DNA of 64,000 nt from a sulfur-oxidizing endosymbiont of Gigantopelta aegis. Lineage in GTDB: Bacteria > Pseudomonadota > Gammaproteobacteria > GRL18. The translations under genes and the position numbers were made by a program. This document shows, one piece after another, positions 10,520 to 20,328 of the stretch. Each line of letters opens with the position of its first letter. Position 1 is the stretch's first letter. The DNA lies in contig NZ_JAEHGE010000003.1 of NCBI RefSeq assembly GCF_016097415.1, positions 76,491 to 140,490 on the forward strand. Reading direction: 5' to 3'. Under the pieces are notes generated by a model. That model was not told the DNA's origin. It searched no databases and saw only the letters and a program-made list of their open reading frames with translations.

Positions 10520-10630
10520 CGCGCCTGACGGCGCTACTAAAAAAATCATAAGTACAGCAATGATTTGCTCGAAAAAATGGCCAATTGCTTGTAAAATCGG
10601 CCATTTTCTCCTGCAAGAGTAAAGTGACTT

Positions 10631-11626
10631 ATGAGAACTTACAAGCAATTGACACAAGAACAAAGATACTACATTTCGACTGAGATTAAAAATGGCATTT
10701 CCCAGTCTAAAATTGCTCAGGCGATTGAGGTGAGTAAATCTACTATATGCCGTGAAATTAAACGCAACGCTGGTTTACGTGGCTATCGATTTAAGCAAGC
10801 TCAAGAAAAAGCCGTTAAGCGTCGCTACAATGCTTCTAAAGCAATTAAAATGACGGATGACATGATTGCCCTTATTGATGAAAAGCTTTCACAGCACCAG
10901 TGGAGTCCTGAACAGATATCAGGTTGGTTACTGAATGACAAAATGCTACTTCTTAGCCATGAACGTATTTATCAACACATATGGGATGATAAGAAGCAAG
11001 GTGGTGATTTACATCAGTATTTAAGGCGTCAGGGAAAGAAATACCAAAAGCGTGGTAGTAACGGTAAAAGCAGTCGAGGACAAATAATTAATCGAATTTC
11101 CATTGATGACCGTCCTAAGATTGTTGATGATAAACGTCGTGTTGGTGACTGGGAAATTGATACAGTGATCGGTAAAGGACACAGTGGTGCTCTGGTCACG
11201 ATTGTAGAAAGAAAAACGCTTTACACATTAGTAGCAAAAGTGAATGGCAAACAGGCTGATTGGGTGACACAAGCAACAATACAATTGCTTAAACCCTTTA
11301 AAGACAGGCTTCATAGTATTACCGCAGACAATGGTAAAGAGTTTGCTTATCATGAGCAGGTAAGCAAAGCTCTTGATACAGCATTTTATTTTGCCCACCC
11401 TTATTCTTCATGGGAGCGAGGGTTAAATGAAAATACTAATGGACTGATTAGACAATATTTTCCTAAAGATACAGACTTTAAAGAAGTGACTGATAAAGAG
11501 GTTTACAACATGATGGAAAAACTTAATAATAGACCTAGAAAGGCACTCGGCTTTCAAACACCATTCCAGGCAATGAAAAAATCATTTGCAAGAACTGGAA
11601 TTTCCTGCGTTGCACTTCAGAGTTGA
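10631..11626 (+). CDS. IS30-family transposase
   Basis: 331 residues, intact. An N-terminal helix-turn-helix (YKQLTQEQRYYI, QSKIAQAIEVSKSTICREI) is followed by an rve-type DDE core: VGDWEIDTVIGKG, ITADNGKEFAYH and NENTNGLIRQYFPK carry the three acidic residues in the family's usual contexts. It catalyses element movement at the 21-bp ends. Confidence 0.95.
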   Translation: MRTYKQLTQEQRYYISTEIKNGISQSKIAQAIEVSKSTICREIKRNAGLRGYRFKQAQEKAVKRRYNASKAIKMTDDMIALIDEKLSQHQWSPEQISGWLLNDKMLLLSHERIYQHIWDDKKQGGDLHQYLRRQGKKYQKRGSNGKSSRGQIINRISIDDRPKIVDDKRRVGDWEIDTVIGKGHSGALVTIVERKTLYTLVAKVNGKQADWVTQATIQLLKPFKDRLHSITADNGKEFAYHEQVSKALDTAFYFAHPYSSWERGLNENTNGLIRQYFPKDTDFKEVTDKEVYNMMEKLNNRPRKALGFQTPFQAMKKSFARTGISCVALQS

Positions 11627-14600
11627 ATCCGCGTATTACTTAATAGAGCATTCTGTCCATGAACCAATCGGTGCAATTTGAAATGTATTGACTCATGAAT
11701 AGACAGAAATACTGGAATAATAATGAGTACCAACACCGTGGCGAATGCCAGTCCAAAAGCAATTGAAACCGCCATCGGGATCAAAAATTGGGCTTGCAAG
11801 GAGGTTTCAAATAGCAAGGGCGTCAACCCAGCAATGGTGGTTAACGAGGTCAATAAAACAGCCCTAAGACGTTGTACAGAAGCTTCAATCAACGCTTCTT
11901 GTACTTGCATTCCCTGATCCCGTAGACGTTTGTAAAAACTCACCAAAATAATTGAATCATTCACCACGATACCCGATAGACCAAAAATACCAAAGACCGA
12001 TAATAAGGTCAGGTCAATGCCCTGAATCCAATGCCCCCACAATGCACCAACGAGTCCAAAGGGAATAATTGACATAACCACTAAAGGCCAACCATAGGAA
12101 GAAAACACCCAGGCCAAAACAATATAAATTAACATCAAGCCCAGAATACCACCCCATTTCATGTGTGCAATGGTTTCTTTTTGATCTGCAGAACGTCCTT
12201 CAAAACTATAATCAACCCAGTATTTTTGTTTCAGTTCCGGTAAGATTTTTTCTTCTAACGAGCTTAGAATTTGATTGGCATTATTCACTTGAGAATTAAC
12301 TTCTGCTGAAACTTCCAACGCCAACTCACCATCTGCATGGCGTATCACTTCAAAGCCCTGTCTCACGGTCCATTGTGCAACACTCGCAAGAGGTACAAAT
12401 TCACCCGCCGGAGTACGAATATTGATACGCTCTAGGGTATTGATTTGATCCCGTTCCTGCTTGGGCAATTGCACTCTTACTTCAACTTCATCAGCACCGT
12501 CTTGAAAAATCTGTACCAAATTACCATCAAATGCCGTTCTTAGTTGCTGGCCAATATCGGTCACCGTCAATCCCAGAATTTCACCAACAGGTTTAAGCGT
12601 ATAAATTAATTGCTCTTTACCATAGGGCATATCATCATCAACACCATACACGCCCTCGATACTTCTCAATGCCTGTGATAATGAGGTGGCCGCTTGCTTT
12701 AATTGCTCACTATTTTTGCCATTGAGGCGGATAGCAATATCACTTCCCTGCGGCCCGGTTTTGCGTGACAAAATGGTAAGATTATCCATCCCAGCAACGT
12801 CTTTTAATTTACTTCGCCAGCGTTGAATAAATTCTGTATTGCGTACCTCACGATGATCCGGCTCCACTAATTGCAAGAAGATTGCCCTTAGTTGATCACC
12901 GCTTTTTCTGGTACTACCGCCGCTAAATGAACTGCCACTGATCATCACTGCCATATCAATATTTTTGCCACCAAACTCCTTATCGGTTTCGATAAGTTTA
13001 TCTTCCATGTGCTTTAAATAGGCTTCCGTCGTATTTCTTGAGGTACCGGAAATAAAGCTCACATTAGCATAAACAATTTGTGCTTCCGGTGAGGGGAAGA
13101 AGGTAAAATTAATGCGTCCGCCTGCGACTAGGCCAATCGTCATCACTAAACTGGACAAAACCATAGACACGGTAATCGTACGATGACTTAAACACCAGCT
13201 AATGACCGGACGAAATTTTTTCTGGCGAAAAGAATCAAAGCCCGCATCCAAACGCTGTCGAATTGTAGGTGAGGTATTCTTTTCCATGGCAGATTCCGAA
13301 ACTGATTGCCGTTTGATATTGGCAAAGGCATGGCGTAAATGACCGGGTAAGACAAAAAAGCTTTCCACTAAAGAAGCAAAAATAACACAGATAACAATTA
13401 ATGGAATATCAAATAAAATATTGCCCATAATGCCGCCAATCATCATCAGCGGTAAAAATGCCGCGATAGTGGTCAGTGAGGAGGCAATCACCGGCACAAA
13501 CATACGTCTTGCGCCACCCTCTGCCGCCATAAGCGGTGCTTCACCCGCCTGATAGTGCGATAGCGCATCTTCACCCACCACAATGGCATCATCAACAATG
13601 ATGCCCAATGCCATGATCAGACCAAATAGACTGATCATATTAATCGTGCCGCCCACTGTGTACAAAACCGCCAAGGTCGCCATAAACGAAATCGGGATGC
13701 CTACCGCCACCCAAAAAGCCACCCGGGCATTGAGGAATAAATACAGGATCAGTACGACTAAAACCAATCCACCGCCACCATTTTTAAGCAATAAATAAAT
13801 ACGGTCACGAATCATTTGCCAACTGGCATCAAACACTTCTATTTTAATACTCGGAGGTAAGGTCGCCCGTTTTTCTTCTAACCACGTATTCAAAATATCA
13901 GCAGCTTTGAGCGCATTACCATTTTCCGTGCGCTTCAAGGCTAACTCAACGACTGGCAAGCCATCTTTTAAACGCAAAACACCTTCTGCATCGGGCTGGC
14001 GTTGAATCGTTGCGACATCACCCAAGCGTACAAAATCGGTGCTATTGGCAACGATAGGAATTTGTGCAAATTCCATTTCACTACGCGCCTGTTCTAAACT
14101 GCGTAACTCTTTAGCATTGTGTTGTCGCCCCAAGGTACCAGCAGGCATATCCTTGCTGAAAGCATTAATTCGAGCGCTCACTTCATCCAAAGTCAGTTCC
14201 AAATATTGTAGCTGCTCAATGGAGATTTCAATATTCACTTCCTCATCAGGCAGACCGTTAATTTCAACCTTATCAATACCACGCTTACTCAGCTCACGTT
14301 CAAATTGATTGGCCAGCACTCTCAGTTCTGATAAAGTGTCTACACCGGAGACCAGTATTTTCGCAACGCCTTCATAGCGAGTCAGGTTTTCCACCTGAGG
14401 TTTTTGCGCATCCTGTGGTAGATTGCGAAATTCATCAACTTTTTGTTTGACCTTGTTTAAAGCCAGGATCATATTACTGCCATCATGGAATTCTAACTGA
14501 ATAGAAGACACATTTTGTGCTGATGTAGAGGTCATATTTTTAACATCATCTACATTTTTTAATGCCTGTTCTAGGGGAATAGTAATACCTTGCTCGATGT

Positions 14601-14772
14601 CTTCCGCACTAGCACCCGTCCAAATTACACGCACACTAATACGATCCAATTCAAAGGTGGGAAAAAACTGGACATTAAGGCGTGACAAAGCAAAAACACC
14701 GGAAAGAATCATCATCAGCATTAATAAGTTGGCAGCCACTTTATGATGGGCAAAAACAGATAAGATGGTCAT
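11617..14772 (-). CDS. RND-family efflux transporter, inner-membrane pump
   Basis: About 1050 residues with the AcrB/HAE1 plan: membrane helix at residues 12-30, two large periplasmic loops, two bundles of helices, and the proton-relay pair in TM4 (GIIVDDAIVVGEDA). It would export lipophilic compounds by proton antiport with the adaptor encoded just upstream. Start and adaptor stop overlap as ATGA (14769-14772), so translation is coupled. The final residues IQL and the stop come from the right end of the IS30-family element, so a few native C-terminal residues have been lost; the core is intact. No outer-membrane TolC homologue is adjacent. Confidence 0.95.
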   Translation of the reverse strand: MTILSVFAHHKVAANLLMLMMILSGVFALSRLNVQFFPTFELDRISVRVIWTGASAEDIEQGITIPLEQALKNVDDVKNMTSTSAQNVSSIQLEFHDGSNMILALNKVKQKVDEFRNLPQDAQKPQVENLTRYEGVAKILVSGVDTLSELRVLANQFERELSKRGIDKVEINGLPDEEVNIEISIEQLQYLELTLDEVSARINAFSKDMPAGTLGRQHNAKELRSLEQARSEMEFAQIPIVANSTDFVRLGDVATIQRQPDAEGVLRLKDGLPVVELALKRTENGNALKAADILNTWLEEKRATLPPSIKIEVFDASWQMIRDRIYLLLKNGGGGLVLVVLILYLFLNARVAFWVAVGIPISFMATLAVLYTVGGTINMISLFGLIMALGIIVDDAIVVGEDALSHYQAGEAPLMAAEGGARRMFVPVIASSLTTIAAFLPLMMIGGIMGNILFDIPLIVICVIFASLVESFFVLPGHLRHAFANIKRQSVSESAMEKNTSPTIRQRLDAGFDSFRQKKFRPVISWCLSHRTITVSMVLSSLVMTIGLVAGGRINFTFFPSPEAQIVYANVSFISGTSRNTTEAYLKHMEDKLIETDKEFGGKNIDMAVMISGSSFSGGSTRKSGDQLRAIFLQLVEPDHREVRNTEFIQRWRSKLKDVAGMDNLTILSRKTGPQGSDIAIRLNGKNSEQLKQAATSLSQALRSIEGVYGVDDDMPYGKEQLIYTLKPVGEILGLTVTDIGQQLRTAFDGNLVQIFQDGADEVEVRVQLPKQERDQINTLERINIRTPAGEFVPLASVAQWTVRQGFEVIRHADGELALEVSAEVNSQVNNANQILSSLEEKILPELKQKYWVDYSFEGRSADQKETIAHMKWGGILGLMLIYIVLAWVFSSYGWPLVVMSIIPFGLVGALWGHWIQGIDLTLLSVFGIFGLSGIVVNDSIILVSFYKRLRDQGMQVQEALIEASVQRLRAVLLTSLTTIAGLTPLLFETSLQAQFLIPMAVSIAFGLAFATVLVLIIIPVFLSIHESIHFKLHRLVHGQNALLSNTRIQL

Positions 14773-16058
14773 TTTGCAGTACGGTCTCTGGCATCAGAAA
14801 GCACATCTTTTAGACCGCTCTCAACCTTTAGACCACTAAAGGCATTAGGCAAATGGGTAGCAAGAATCGCATCACCTTGCTTAAGCTCGGCGCTTTGGAT
14901 TAATAACAATGGCTTTTGCAACGCATGGCCTGCAACGGGTTCATTGTCCGGATGATATTCACCCACTGTTTTGACCCGTACCAACTGCAGACGATTATCC
15001 TTAATGCGATACAGTCGATCACGTCCATACATCGCCTGATAAGGGACTTTAATTAAATTGTCGCGCTCAGGTCTTTGTAAGTGTACAACGACAATGGCTC
15101 CCATTCTAAAGTGAGCTTTTCCCGCACTCATAGAAAAAATCGCATCAACACCACTGGCCTGAGCCTCACCGGAGATACGATTTAAGCTAATAACCGTCTG
15201 ATGACTACCATTATTGGCAGTACCACTCAAACTCTGACCGGCTTGCATACTTTGCTGGATCTCTGAGAGAATATTCACCGGCAATTTGGCACGAATTTCC
15301 AAATGTTCAGTGGAGTAAAAACTCAATAATTTTTCATTACTATTAACCCGATCGCCTTGGGCAACATTCACTTTTGCCACCAAGCCGGTAAACGGGGCAA
15401 TAATCTGACTGCGCTCTAAGGCCAGACGATTTTTAGCTAAGTCTGCTTGTGCTTGCATCAAACGTGCTTCTATTTGCTCCTGCCGAGAGGGATGTTCAGC
15501 CACCAAAAACTGCACTTTATTATAAGATAAACGACGTAGCTCAACCTGTTGCATGGCTTGTTCAGTTTCAGAAATTGAGCCCAGTTTCTGACGTTTTACT
15601 TTCTCTGCCCGGGATAAGGCTTTTTCACTGAGGTGTAGTAATTTCTTTTCATTCACCAGTGAATCTAAATTGGTTTTATGCCGCAGGGCTTCACTTTTGA
15701 GTAGTGCCTGTAATTCTTTAACACGGCCTTCAGACTGTAACAGCAATGGTTCAAAGTCTGCAGGGTCCAGGGATAGCATTAATTGACCGGCTGTCACATA
15801 ATCCCCTTCTTTTACTTTTACCTGAGCCACTTGACTCGCACCAGGCGCTGCTGCATTAAGTAATTCAGACGTTTCTACCCGACCATACAAGGTAATAGTG
15901 GGTGACAACGTTTGCTTATCGACCAAACTATGCTCAACACGCCAAACGTGTTCATCAATGGTAATTTCGGGAGTTTTATCTTTGGTTGCTATCATGGTTT
16001 TAAAAAACACCATGGCCAGCACAAAAATAATGATGGGGATAAATAATTTTTTTAACAT
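14769..16058 (-). CDS. RND efflux periplasmic adaptor subunit
   Basis: 429 residues: one N-terminal membrane helix (residues 7-22), a biotinyl-lipoyl-like half (AAAPGASQVAQVKVKEGDYV), a coiled-coil hairpin (about 105-195), the second lipoyl half (IIAPFTGLVAKVNVAQGDRV) and a beta-barrel region. It links the inner-membrane pump to an outer-membrane channel. First gene of a two-gene unit with the pump. Confidence 0.94.
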   Translation of the reverse strand: MLKKLFIPIIIFVLAMVFFKTMIATKDKTPEITIDEHVWRVEHSLVDKQTLSPTITLYGRVETSELLNAAAPGASQVAQVKVKEGDYVTAGQLMLSLDPADFEPLLLQSEGRVKELQALLKSEALRHKTNLDSLVNEKKLLHLSEKALSRAEKVKRQKLGSISETEQAMQQVELRRLSYNKVQFLVAEHPSRQEQIEARLMQAQADLAKNRLALERSQIIAPFTGLVAKVNVAQGDRVNSNEKLLSFYSTEHLEIRAKLPVNILSEIQQSMQAGQSLSGTANNGSHQTVISLNRISGEAQASGVDAIFSMSAGKAHFRMGAIVVVHLQRPERDNLIKVPYQAMYGRDRLYRIKDNRLQLVRVKTVGEYHPDNEPVAGHALQKPLLLIQSAELKQGDAILATHLPNAFSGLKVESGLKDVLSDARDRTAK

Positions 16059-16136
16059 ATTTTCTTTTAACTTATTTTGTAACTATTCAGTAAATTATAA
16101 AGTACATATTTAGTATCAGGTTTTATCAGCATCAAC

Positions 16137-16222
16137 TAGGGTGGGCATGGCTTTATCTGCCCACGCTGACTTTATACCCTTTACACTTTCAGCGTGGGCA
16201 CAAAAAGCGTGCCCACCCTACC
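16137..16222. repeat. Dispersed palindromic repeat, family A, copy 2
   Basis: Left arm TAGGGTGGGCATGGCTTTAT... and right arm GTGCCCACCCTACC, with inner pair CTGCCCACGCTGA / TTCAGCGTGGGCA. Same family as 1646-1752. It fills the space between the divergent adaptor promoter and the DUF523 gene end. Confidence 0.85.
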
Positions 16223-16266
16223 GTTTTGTACTAAGTAAGATGAATAAACGGATGAACGCTAAATAG

Positions 16267-16836
16267 TTATCTGTTTTTTAAACAAGTCATTAAACTATTC
16301 AGCAAAGTGAGGCAATCACTTTCATTTTTCAAATCAGCCTCTTCAATAATTTTTATTTCCGGCTTCAAGATCAATAAAGACTGCACAAAAAATCCGGATG
16401 ATAGTTCAATTTGTTCATACTGCTGTTCCGTTTGATCATTCTCTTGTACCGTAAAGAGAGGCGTTGAGCGAAAACCACAACTCGGTGATTTAGACTTCAC
16501 TATCAATGCACTTAGATCAGGGTATTGTAACAAGAATGTCTGAGCATAGGATTTTAACGCATCCGTCACATCCAATGTGTGATTATTGACACCAAGAACA
16601 CGAATTTGTTCGCTTTTATTGCCAGATGACAGTTTCATCAATTGGATCTTAGGCCTAGGCACTCCCAACCCAATGGCGACTTCGGGGCAAAATGGTATTA
16701 ATTCTACATTATTAGCAATGTTTGCAAACTGTTGCAAAAACACTTCAACAATCAATGCATGCTTCTTTTCCTTGCCATCATAACGAACCTTTTGCCCCAA
16801 AAGACAGGCACTCACCGCAATTTTTAATTTATCTGG
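16267..16836 (-). CDS. DUF523-family protein
   Basis: Starting at 16836 (MPDKLKIAVSACLLG) gives about 189 residues; an in-frame upstream ATG at 16878 would add a non-conserved lead. Signature blocks are SACLLGQKVRYDG, IPFCPEVAIGLGVPRP and SKSPSCGF, with cysteines in SACL, PFCPE and SPSCG positioned to bind a metal or cluster. The biochemical role of DUF523 is not established. Single gene. Confidence 0.88.
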   Translation of the reverse strand, partial: PDKLKIAVSACLLGQKVRYDGKEKKHALIVEVFLQQFANIANNVELIPFCPEVAIGLGVPRPKIQLMKLSSGNKSEQIRVLGVNNHTLDVTDALKSYAQTFLLQYPDLSALIVKSKSPSCGFRSTPLFTVQENDQTEQQYEQIELSSGFFVQSLLILKPEIKIIEEADLKNESDCLTLLNSLMTCLKNR

Positions 16837-16960
16837 CATAGCCCCCAATATACCCCGTTTACAAGCACTTTTCCACAAGCTAAGATTTCACCAAAAAAGC
16901 ACCTAAGCCTTACAAATATGATAGAATTTAACGAGATTTAGAACACAAGTTTTAGAGCTC

Positions 16961-16993
16961 TAGGATACTGCTGAGGAACGCAGCACATCATCC
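16961..16993. repeat. Dispersed repeat, family B, copy 2 (single arm)
   Basis: TAGGATACTGCTGAGGAACG followed by CAGCACATCATCC matches one arm of the family B palindrome at 7482-7577. It lies about 50 bp upstream of purT. Confidence 0.7.
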
Positions 16994-17045
16994 TCATTAG
17001 CTTAACTGAATAACATTGACAGCAACTGAAAAAAAGGCATTCAAC

Positions 17046-18224
17046 ATGAAAATTGGCACTCCACTTTCCCCTTCAGCCACCCGCGTTTTATTTTGCGGTG
17101 GCGGTGAATTAGCCAAAGAAGTCGTGATTGAATTACAACGTTTGGGTGTTGAGGTCATCGTGGTTGATCGTTATGACAATGCGCCAGCCATGCAAGTCGC
17201 ACATCGTAGTCATAGCATTAACATGCTGGATGGTAAGGCCTTACGTGAAGTCATAGAAAAAGAACAACCGCATTTGATCGTGCCAGAAATAGAAGCCATT
17301 GCCACCGCCACACTGGTCGAACTGGAACAAGCAGGCTTTAATGTCATTCCTTCGGCTCGGGCGGTTCATCTCACCATGAACCGTGAAGGGATTCGCCGTT
17401 TAGCGGCTGAAGAACTGGGTATAAAAACGTCTCATTTCAAGTTTGCACAAAGTAAACAAGACTATCTGGCCGCAGTTAAAGAAATTGGTATTCCCTGTGT
17501 CGTCAAACCCATTATGAGTTCATCGGGCAAGGGGCAAAGTACCATCCGTTCTGAACAGGACATTGAAAAAACCTGGCAATATGCTCAAGAAGGCGGTCGC
17601 ACTGGCGAGGGCAAAGTGATCATTGAAGGCTTTGTGGATTTTGATTATGAAATCACCTTACTGACCATACGCCATGCCAATGGAACGGCATTTTGTGAAC
17701 CGATTGGGCACAAACAAATTGACGGGGACTACCGTGAATCTTGGCAACCACAAGCCATGTCAGCCATTGCTAAAGAAAAATCCATACAAATTGCCCAAGC
17801 AGTAACCGACAGCTTAGGCGGCTGGGGTTTATTTGGTGTCGAGTTTTTCATTAAGAGTGATGAAGTGTATTTCAGTGAAGTATCCCCTCGCCCACATGAT
17901 ACTGGCTTAGTGACACTCATTTCTCAGGATCTATCCGAATTTGCCTTACATGCCAGAGCCATTCTTGGCTTGCCAATACCCAACATTCGTCAATATGGCT
18001 CCAGTGCCTCATCAGTCATTTTGGTTAACGGGGAATCTTCACAAGTTGAATTTTCAGGCTTAGAGACCGCCTTAGCTGAAACAGACACTCAGCTCAGACT
18101 CTTCGGTAAGCCCAAGGTAAAAACCCAACGGCGCATGGGAGTCGCATTAGCACTCGATGAAAGCATAGAAAAAGCACGTGCCAAGGCCGTACGTGCTTCC
18201 AAAGCCGTACAAATAAAATTATAA
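17046..18224 (+). CDS. purT: Formate-dependent phosphoribosylglycinamide formyltransferase
   Basis: The ATG at 17046 gives 392 residues, the standard PurT length; an upstream TTG at 17016 has no support. ATP-grasp features are visible: [20 protein letters not shown] (N-terminal nucleotide domain), [14 protein letters not shown] (ATP loop), [20 protein letters not shown] and PHDTGLVTL (metal/ATP site). It makes formylglycinamide ribotide from GAR, formate and ATP in purine synthesis. Single gene. Confidence 0.97.
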   Translation: MKIGTPLSPSATRVLFCGGGELAKEVVIELQRLGVEVIVVDRYDNAPAMQVAHRSHSINMLDGKALREVIEKEQPHLIVPEIEAIATATLVELEQAGFNVIPSARAVHLTMNREGIRRLAAEELGIKTSHFKFAQSKQDYLAAVKEIGIPCVVKPIMSSSGKGQSTIRSEQDIEKTWQYAQEGGRTGEGKVIIEGFVDFDYEITLLTIRHANGTAFCEPIGHKQIDGDYRESWQPQAMSAIAKEKSIQIAQAVTDSLGGWGLFGVEFFIKSDEVYFSEVSPRPHDTGLVTLISQDLSEFALHARAILGLPIPNIRQYGSSASSVILVNGESSQVEFSGLETALAETDTQLRLFGKPKVKTQRRMGVALALDESIEKARAKAVRASKAVQIKL

Positions 18225-18245
18225 ACAGATTTATAAGCTACAACT

Positions 18246-18279
18246 TAGGATTTTTTGGGTACTAGGATTTTTTGGGTAC
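18246..18279. repeat. 17-bp tandem duplication at the transglycosylase stop codon
   Basis: TAGGATTTTTTGGGTAC occurs twice in a row (18246, 18263). The minus-strand stop codon (18262-18264) spans the junction, so the duplication lies at the 3' end of the gene. Confidence 0.85.
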
Positions 18280-18876
18280 TACGCTCATCTTCATCAGGCG
18301 ATCAATTCGACGGATATAAAAACGCGTTTCAAGTGGGGTGAAGGGAGAAACTTTATCCCAATCATTCATTGCATCGGAATGCTCTATTTTTTTACTTTTA
18401 TTGATCGCACGGAGTTTTTTACGCGCTTTTAACACTCGAGCAAAACCAGCATTGTAACTGGCAAAGGTGAAGTTTAAACGCTCTTCCACTGACACGTTTT
18501 TCTTTTTCCAGCGTTTATATAATTGACGATTATAATAAATTGCAGCCGCTATATTCCAACGAGGCTGATCTATTTTACCAAAATTAGGCTGTTTTTTGAG
18601 GATTTCTTGATAGGTTGAGGGCATGATCTGCATGATGCCAATCGCACCGACCCGACTTTTTGCTTTCGGGTTTAAGCCTGATTCGGCAATACCCTGAGCT
18701 TTAAACCAATGCCAATCGACATCGGGGCCAAAGTAATGCTTGGCATTTTTTTTAAAATGCCGATCATATTTATTCGTCCAGTGTTTATGTTTTACGTGCT
18801 TATGAGTTCCAGCCAAAGCAATGGCAGGAATCAAAATAAGCAGTAAGCACAAAAAACTGCTTTTAAGCGCAGGCAT
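18262..18876 (-). CDS. Lytic transglycosylase, SLT domain
   Basis: 204 residues with a signal peptide (MPALKSSFLCLLLILIPAIA). The SLT fold is clear: AQGIAESGLNPKAKSRVGAI (catalytic Glu), GIMQIMPSTY, NIAAAIYYNRQLY and FTFASYNAGFARV. It cleaves peptidoglycan glycan strands in the periplasm. The start codon overlaps the stop of the DUF350 gene by one base, so the two are co-translated. Confidence 0.94.
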   Translation of the reverse strand: MPALKSSFLCLLLILIPAIALAGTHKHVKHKHWTNKYDRHFKKNAKHYFGPDVDWHWFKAQGIAESGLNPKAKSRVGAIGIMQIMPSTYQEILKKQPNFGKIDQPRWNIAAAIYYNRQLYKRWKKKNVSVEERLNFTFASYNAGFARVLKARKKLRAINKSKKIEHSDAMNDWDKVSPFTPLETRFYIRRIDRLMKMSVVPKKS

Positions 18877-19118
18877 TAATTCAGCCCTAAACCAATCACT
18901 AAGCCTAATGCAGTGCCGATGCCAATAAACATCCCCATCAGCATCAAACCAACGGCAATATTGCCCTCGGCAAGTTGTTCGGGAATACTAAAACTCACAA
19001 TATGACTAAAAAGTTTACACCCAAACCACATAAAAAAAAGGGTCAACACCCCACCCATACAAGCGTATAAAACATTAAGAAACATAGGATCAATATTATC
19101 GGTCATGCAATTACCCAT
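18876..19118 (-). CDS. DUF350-family small membrane protein
   Basis: 80 residues, or 76 if the ATG at 19106 is used (MTDNIDP); neither start has a strong ribosome site. Two hydrophobic helices flank IPEQLAEGNIAVGLMLMGMF, the DUF350 signature. Function is unknown. It overlaps the transglycosylase start by one base. Confidence 0.8.
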   Translation of the reverse strand: MGNCMTDNIDPMFLNVLYACMGGVLTLFFMWFGCKLFSHIVSFSIPEQLAEGNIAVGLMLMGMFIGIGTALGLVIGLGLN

Positions 19119-19195
19119 TTTTATTTATTATTATTTTTATTCGTAGAATCAATTTAACGCATTCAATTCAGCTCAGTCAAATTTATGTGCTCATT

Positions 19196-19456
19196 TTAAA
19201 TAAACTTTAAGCCGATACCATTATCTCCAAGGCGAACAATGATCATATCTAGAATGGGAGCTTCAAAGGGGGTGTCAATTAATTGAACTTTTACCTGACT
19301 GCCAACCGGCGGTAGATTAGTCGTTTTTGACAGTAAATAAATGCCACCATCGGAAATGTCCTTTGTTTTCACTTCAACCGTACCTACATCCGGATGCGTT
19401 AGTTTAACGCTGGACATTAAATGTGTTCGAACAGATTTTCTTTGATTTTCACTCAT
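19196..19456 (-). CDS. PilZ-domain protein
   Basis: 86 residues: a single PilZ domain. RKSVR near the start fits the RxxxR half of the c-di-GMP site and DISDGGIYL fits the (D/N)xSxxG half. It is likely a stand-alone c-di-GMP receptor; its output partner is not evident from the neighbours. Confidence 0.92.
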   Translation of the reverse strand: MSENQRKSVRTHLMSSVKLTHPDVGTVEVKTKDISDGGIYLLSKTTNLPPVGSQVKVQLIDTPFEAPILDMIIVRLGDNGIGLKFI

Positions 19457-19500
19457 TTTTTATCCTGTTAGCTCATTCTTTTGCTAATGATTTTAGCCAT

Positions 19501-20232
19501 TTACACCATGGCTTTCTTGGTTTTTTTGGCCACATTGTCTCTTAAATAAATAGGGCTGACCTGCTCTGCACTCACTAAGTTAGCAGACTCCACATCCCTG
19601 AGCGCCAAATAGGCAACATCCCTTGCATGAGGATAAAAATACTCATTGCCCAGTTCAGAGCATTGCTCTCGAATAGTGCTTAGTGCCTCATCATAAACAG
19701 TCCAGCCATTGCCTATAGTAGTCCAACTAGAATCCAGACGAATGGATGCATCCAGTACTGACTCTAATGCCTCAGGCTTTAACACCCGCTCCTGATGATT
19801 AAGCGTCATAAATCCCGTTTTTATCTCATAACGACCAAAATAGATTTCATCCATTCGCGCATCATTAGCCACCAATAATTGACTATATTGTGCTGCATAT
19901 GCTTGCTCTCGATAAACACCTTGCGCTAATGCTGCCAGAGAAGAAATTTGTGCGACAGGTAAATCAGCCCCATAAGCAATGGCCTGTATCACACCCGTTG
20001 CGACTCGCACACCGGTAAAAGCCCCGGGACCAATACCAAGCGCCAGAGCATCCATTTGTTTGATATCATATCCGGCCTCTGCCAGAACAGAATCAATCAT
20101 CGGTAAAATCAATTGAGTATGTTGCCTAGGCGCCATTTCAAAACGTTCGACACAGGAAAAATCCTGTTGCTCTCCCTCTAATAATACGGCAGAACAGGCA
20201 TTAGTGGAGGTTTCGATGGCAAGTATTTTCAT
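19501..20232 (-). CDS. tsaB: tRNA threonylcarbamoyladenosine biosynthesis protein TsaB
   Basis: 243 residues with the TsaB/Kae1-like ASKHA fold: MKILAIETSTNACSAVLL, PRQHTQLILPMID, ALALGIGPGAFTGVRVATGV and IYLRDNVAKK at the C-terminus. TsaB scaffolds TsaD and TsaE in making t6A37 on ANN-decoding tRNAs. It follows the DinG-like helicase on the same strand with 96 bp between. Confidence 0.96.
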   Translation of the reverse strand: MKILAIETSTNACSAVLLEGEQQDFSCVERFEMAPRQHTQLILPMIDSVLAEAGYDIKQMDALALGIGPGAFTGVRVATGVIQAIAYGADLPVAQISSLAALAQGVYREQAYAAQYSQLLVANDARMDEIYFGRYEIKTGFMTLNHQERVLKPEALESVLDASIRLDSSWTTIGNGWTVYDEALSTIREQCSELGNEYFYPHARDVAYLALRDVESANLVSAEQVSPIYLRDNVAKKTKKAMV

Positions 20233-20328
20233 GCAATTATTTCATAGCTTATTAATTTTAATCAGTATTGTTTTTTATTTTAGCAGAAATATGGGAATAA
20301 CCATCGATGTTAGCGCATTTATTTACAC

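Larger units (their letters stand above)
10392..11629 (+). mobile_element. IS30-family insertion sequence
   Basis: Terminal inverted repeats GATTCAACTCATAAGTGCAAC (left, shown as 10392-10412) and its imperfect complement at 11609-11629 enclose 1238 bp with one transposase gene. The right end lies inside the 3' end of the RND transporter gene and supplies its stop codon. A long GC-rich hairpin lies between the left end and the transposase. Confidence 0.88.
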
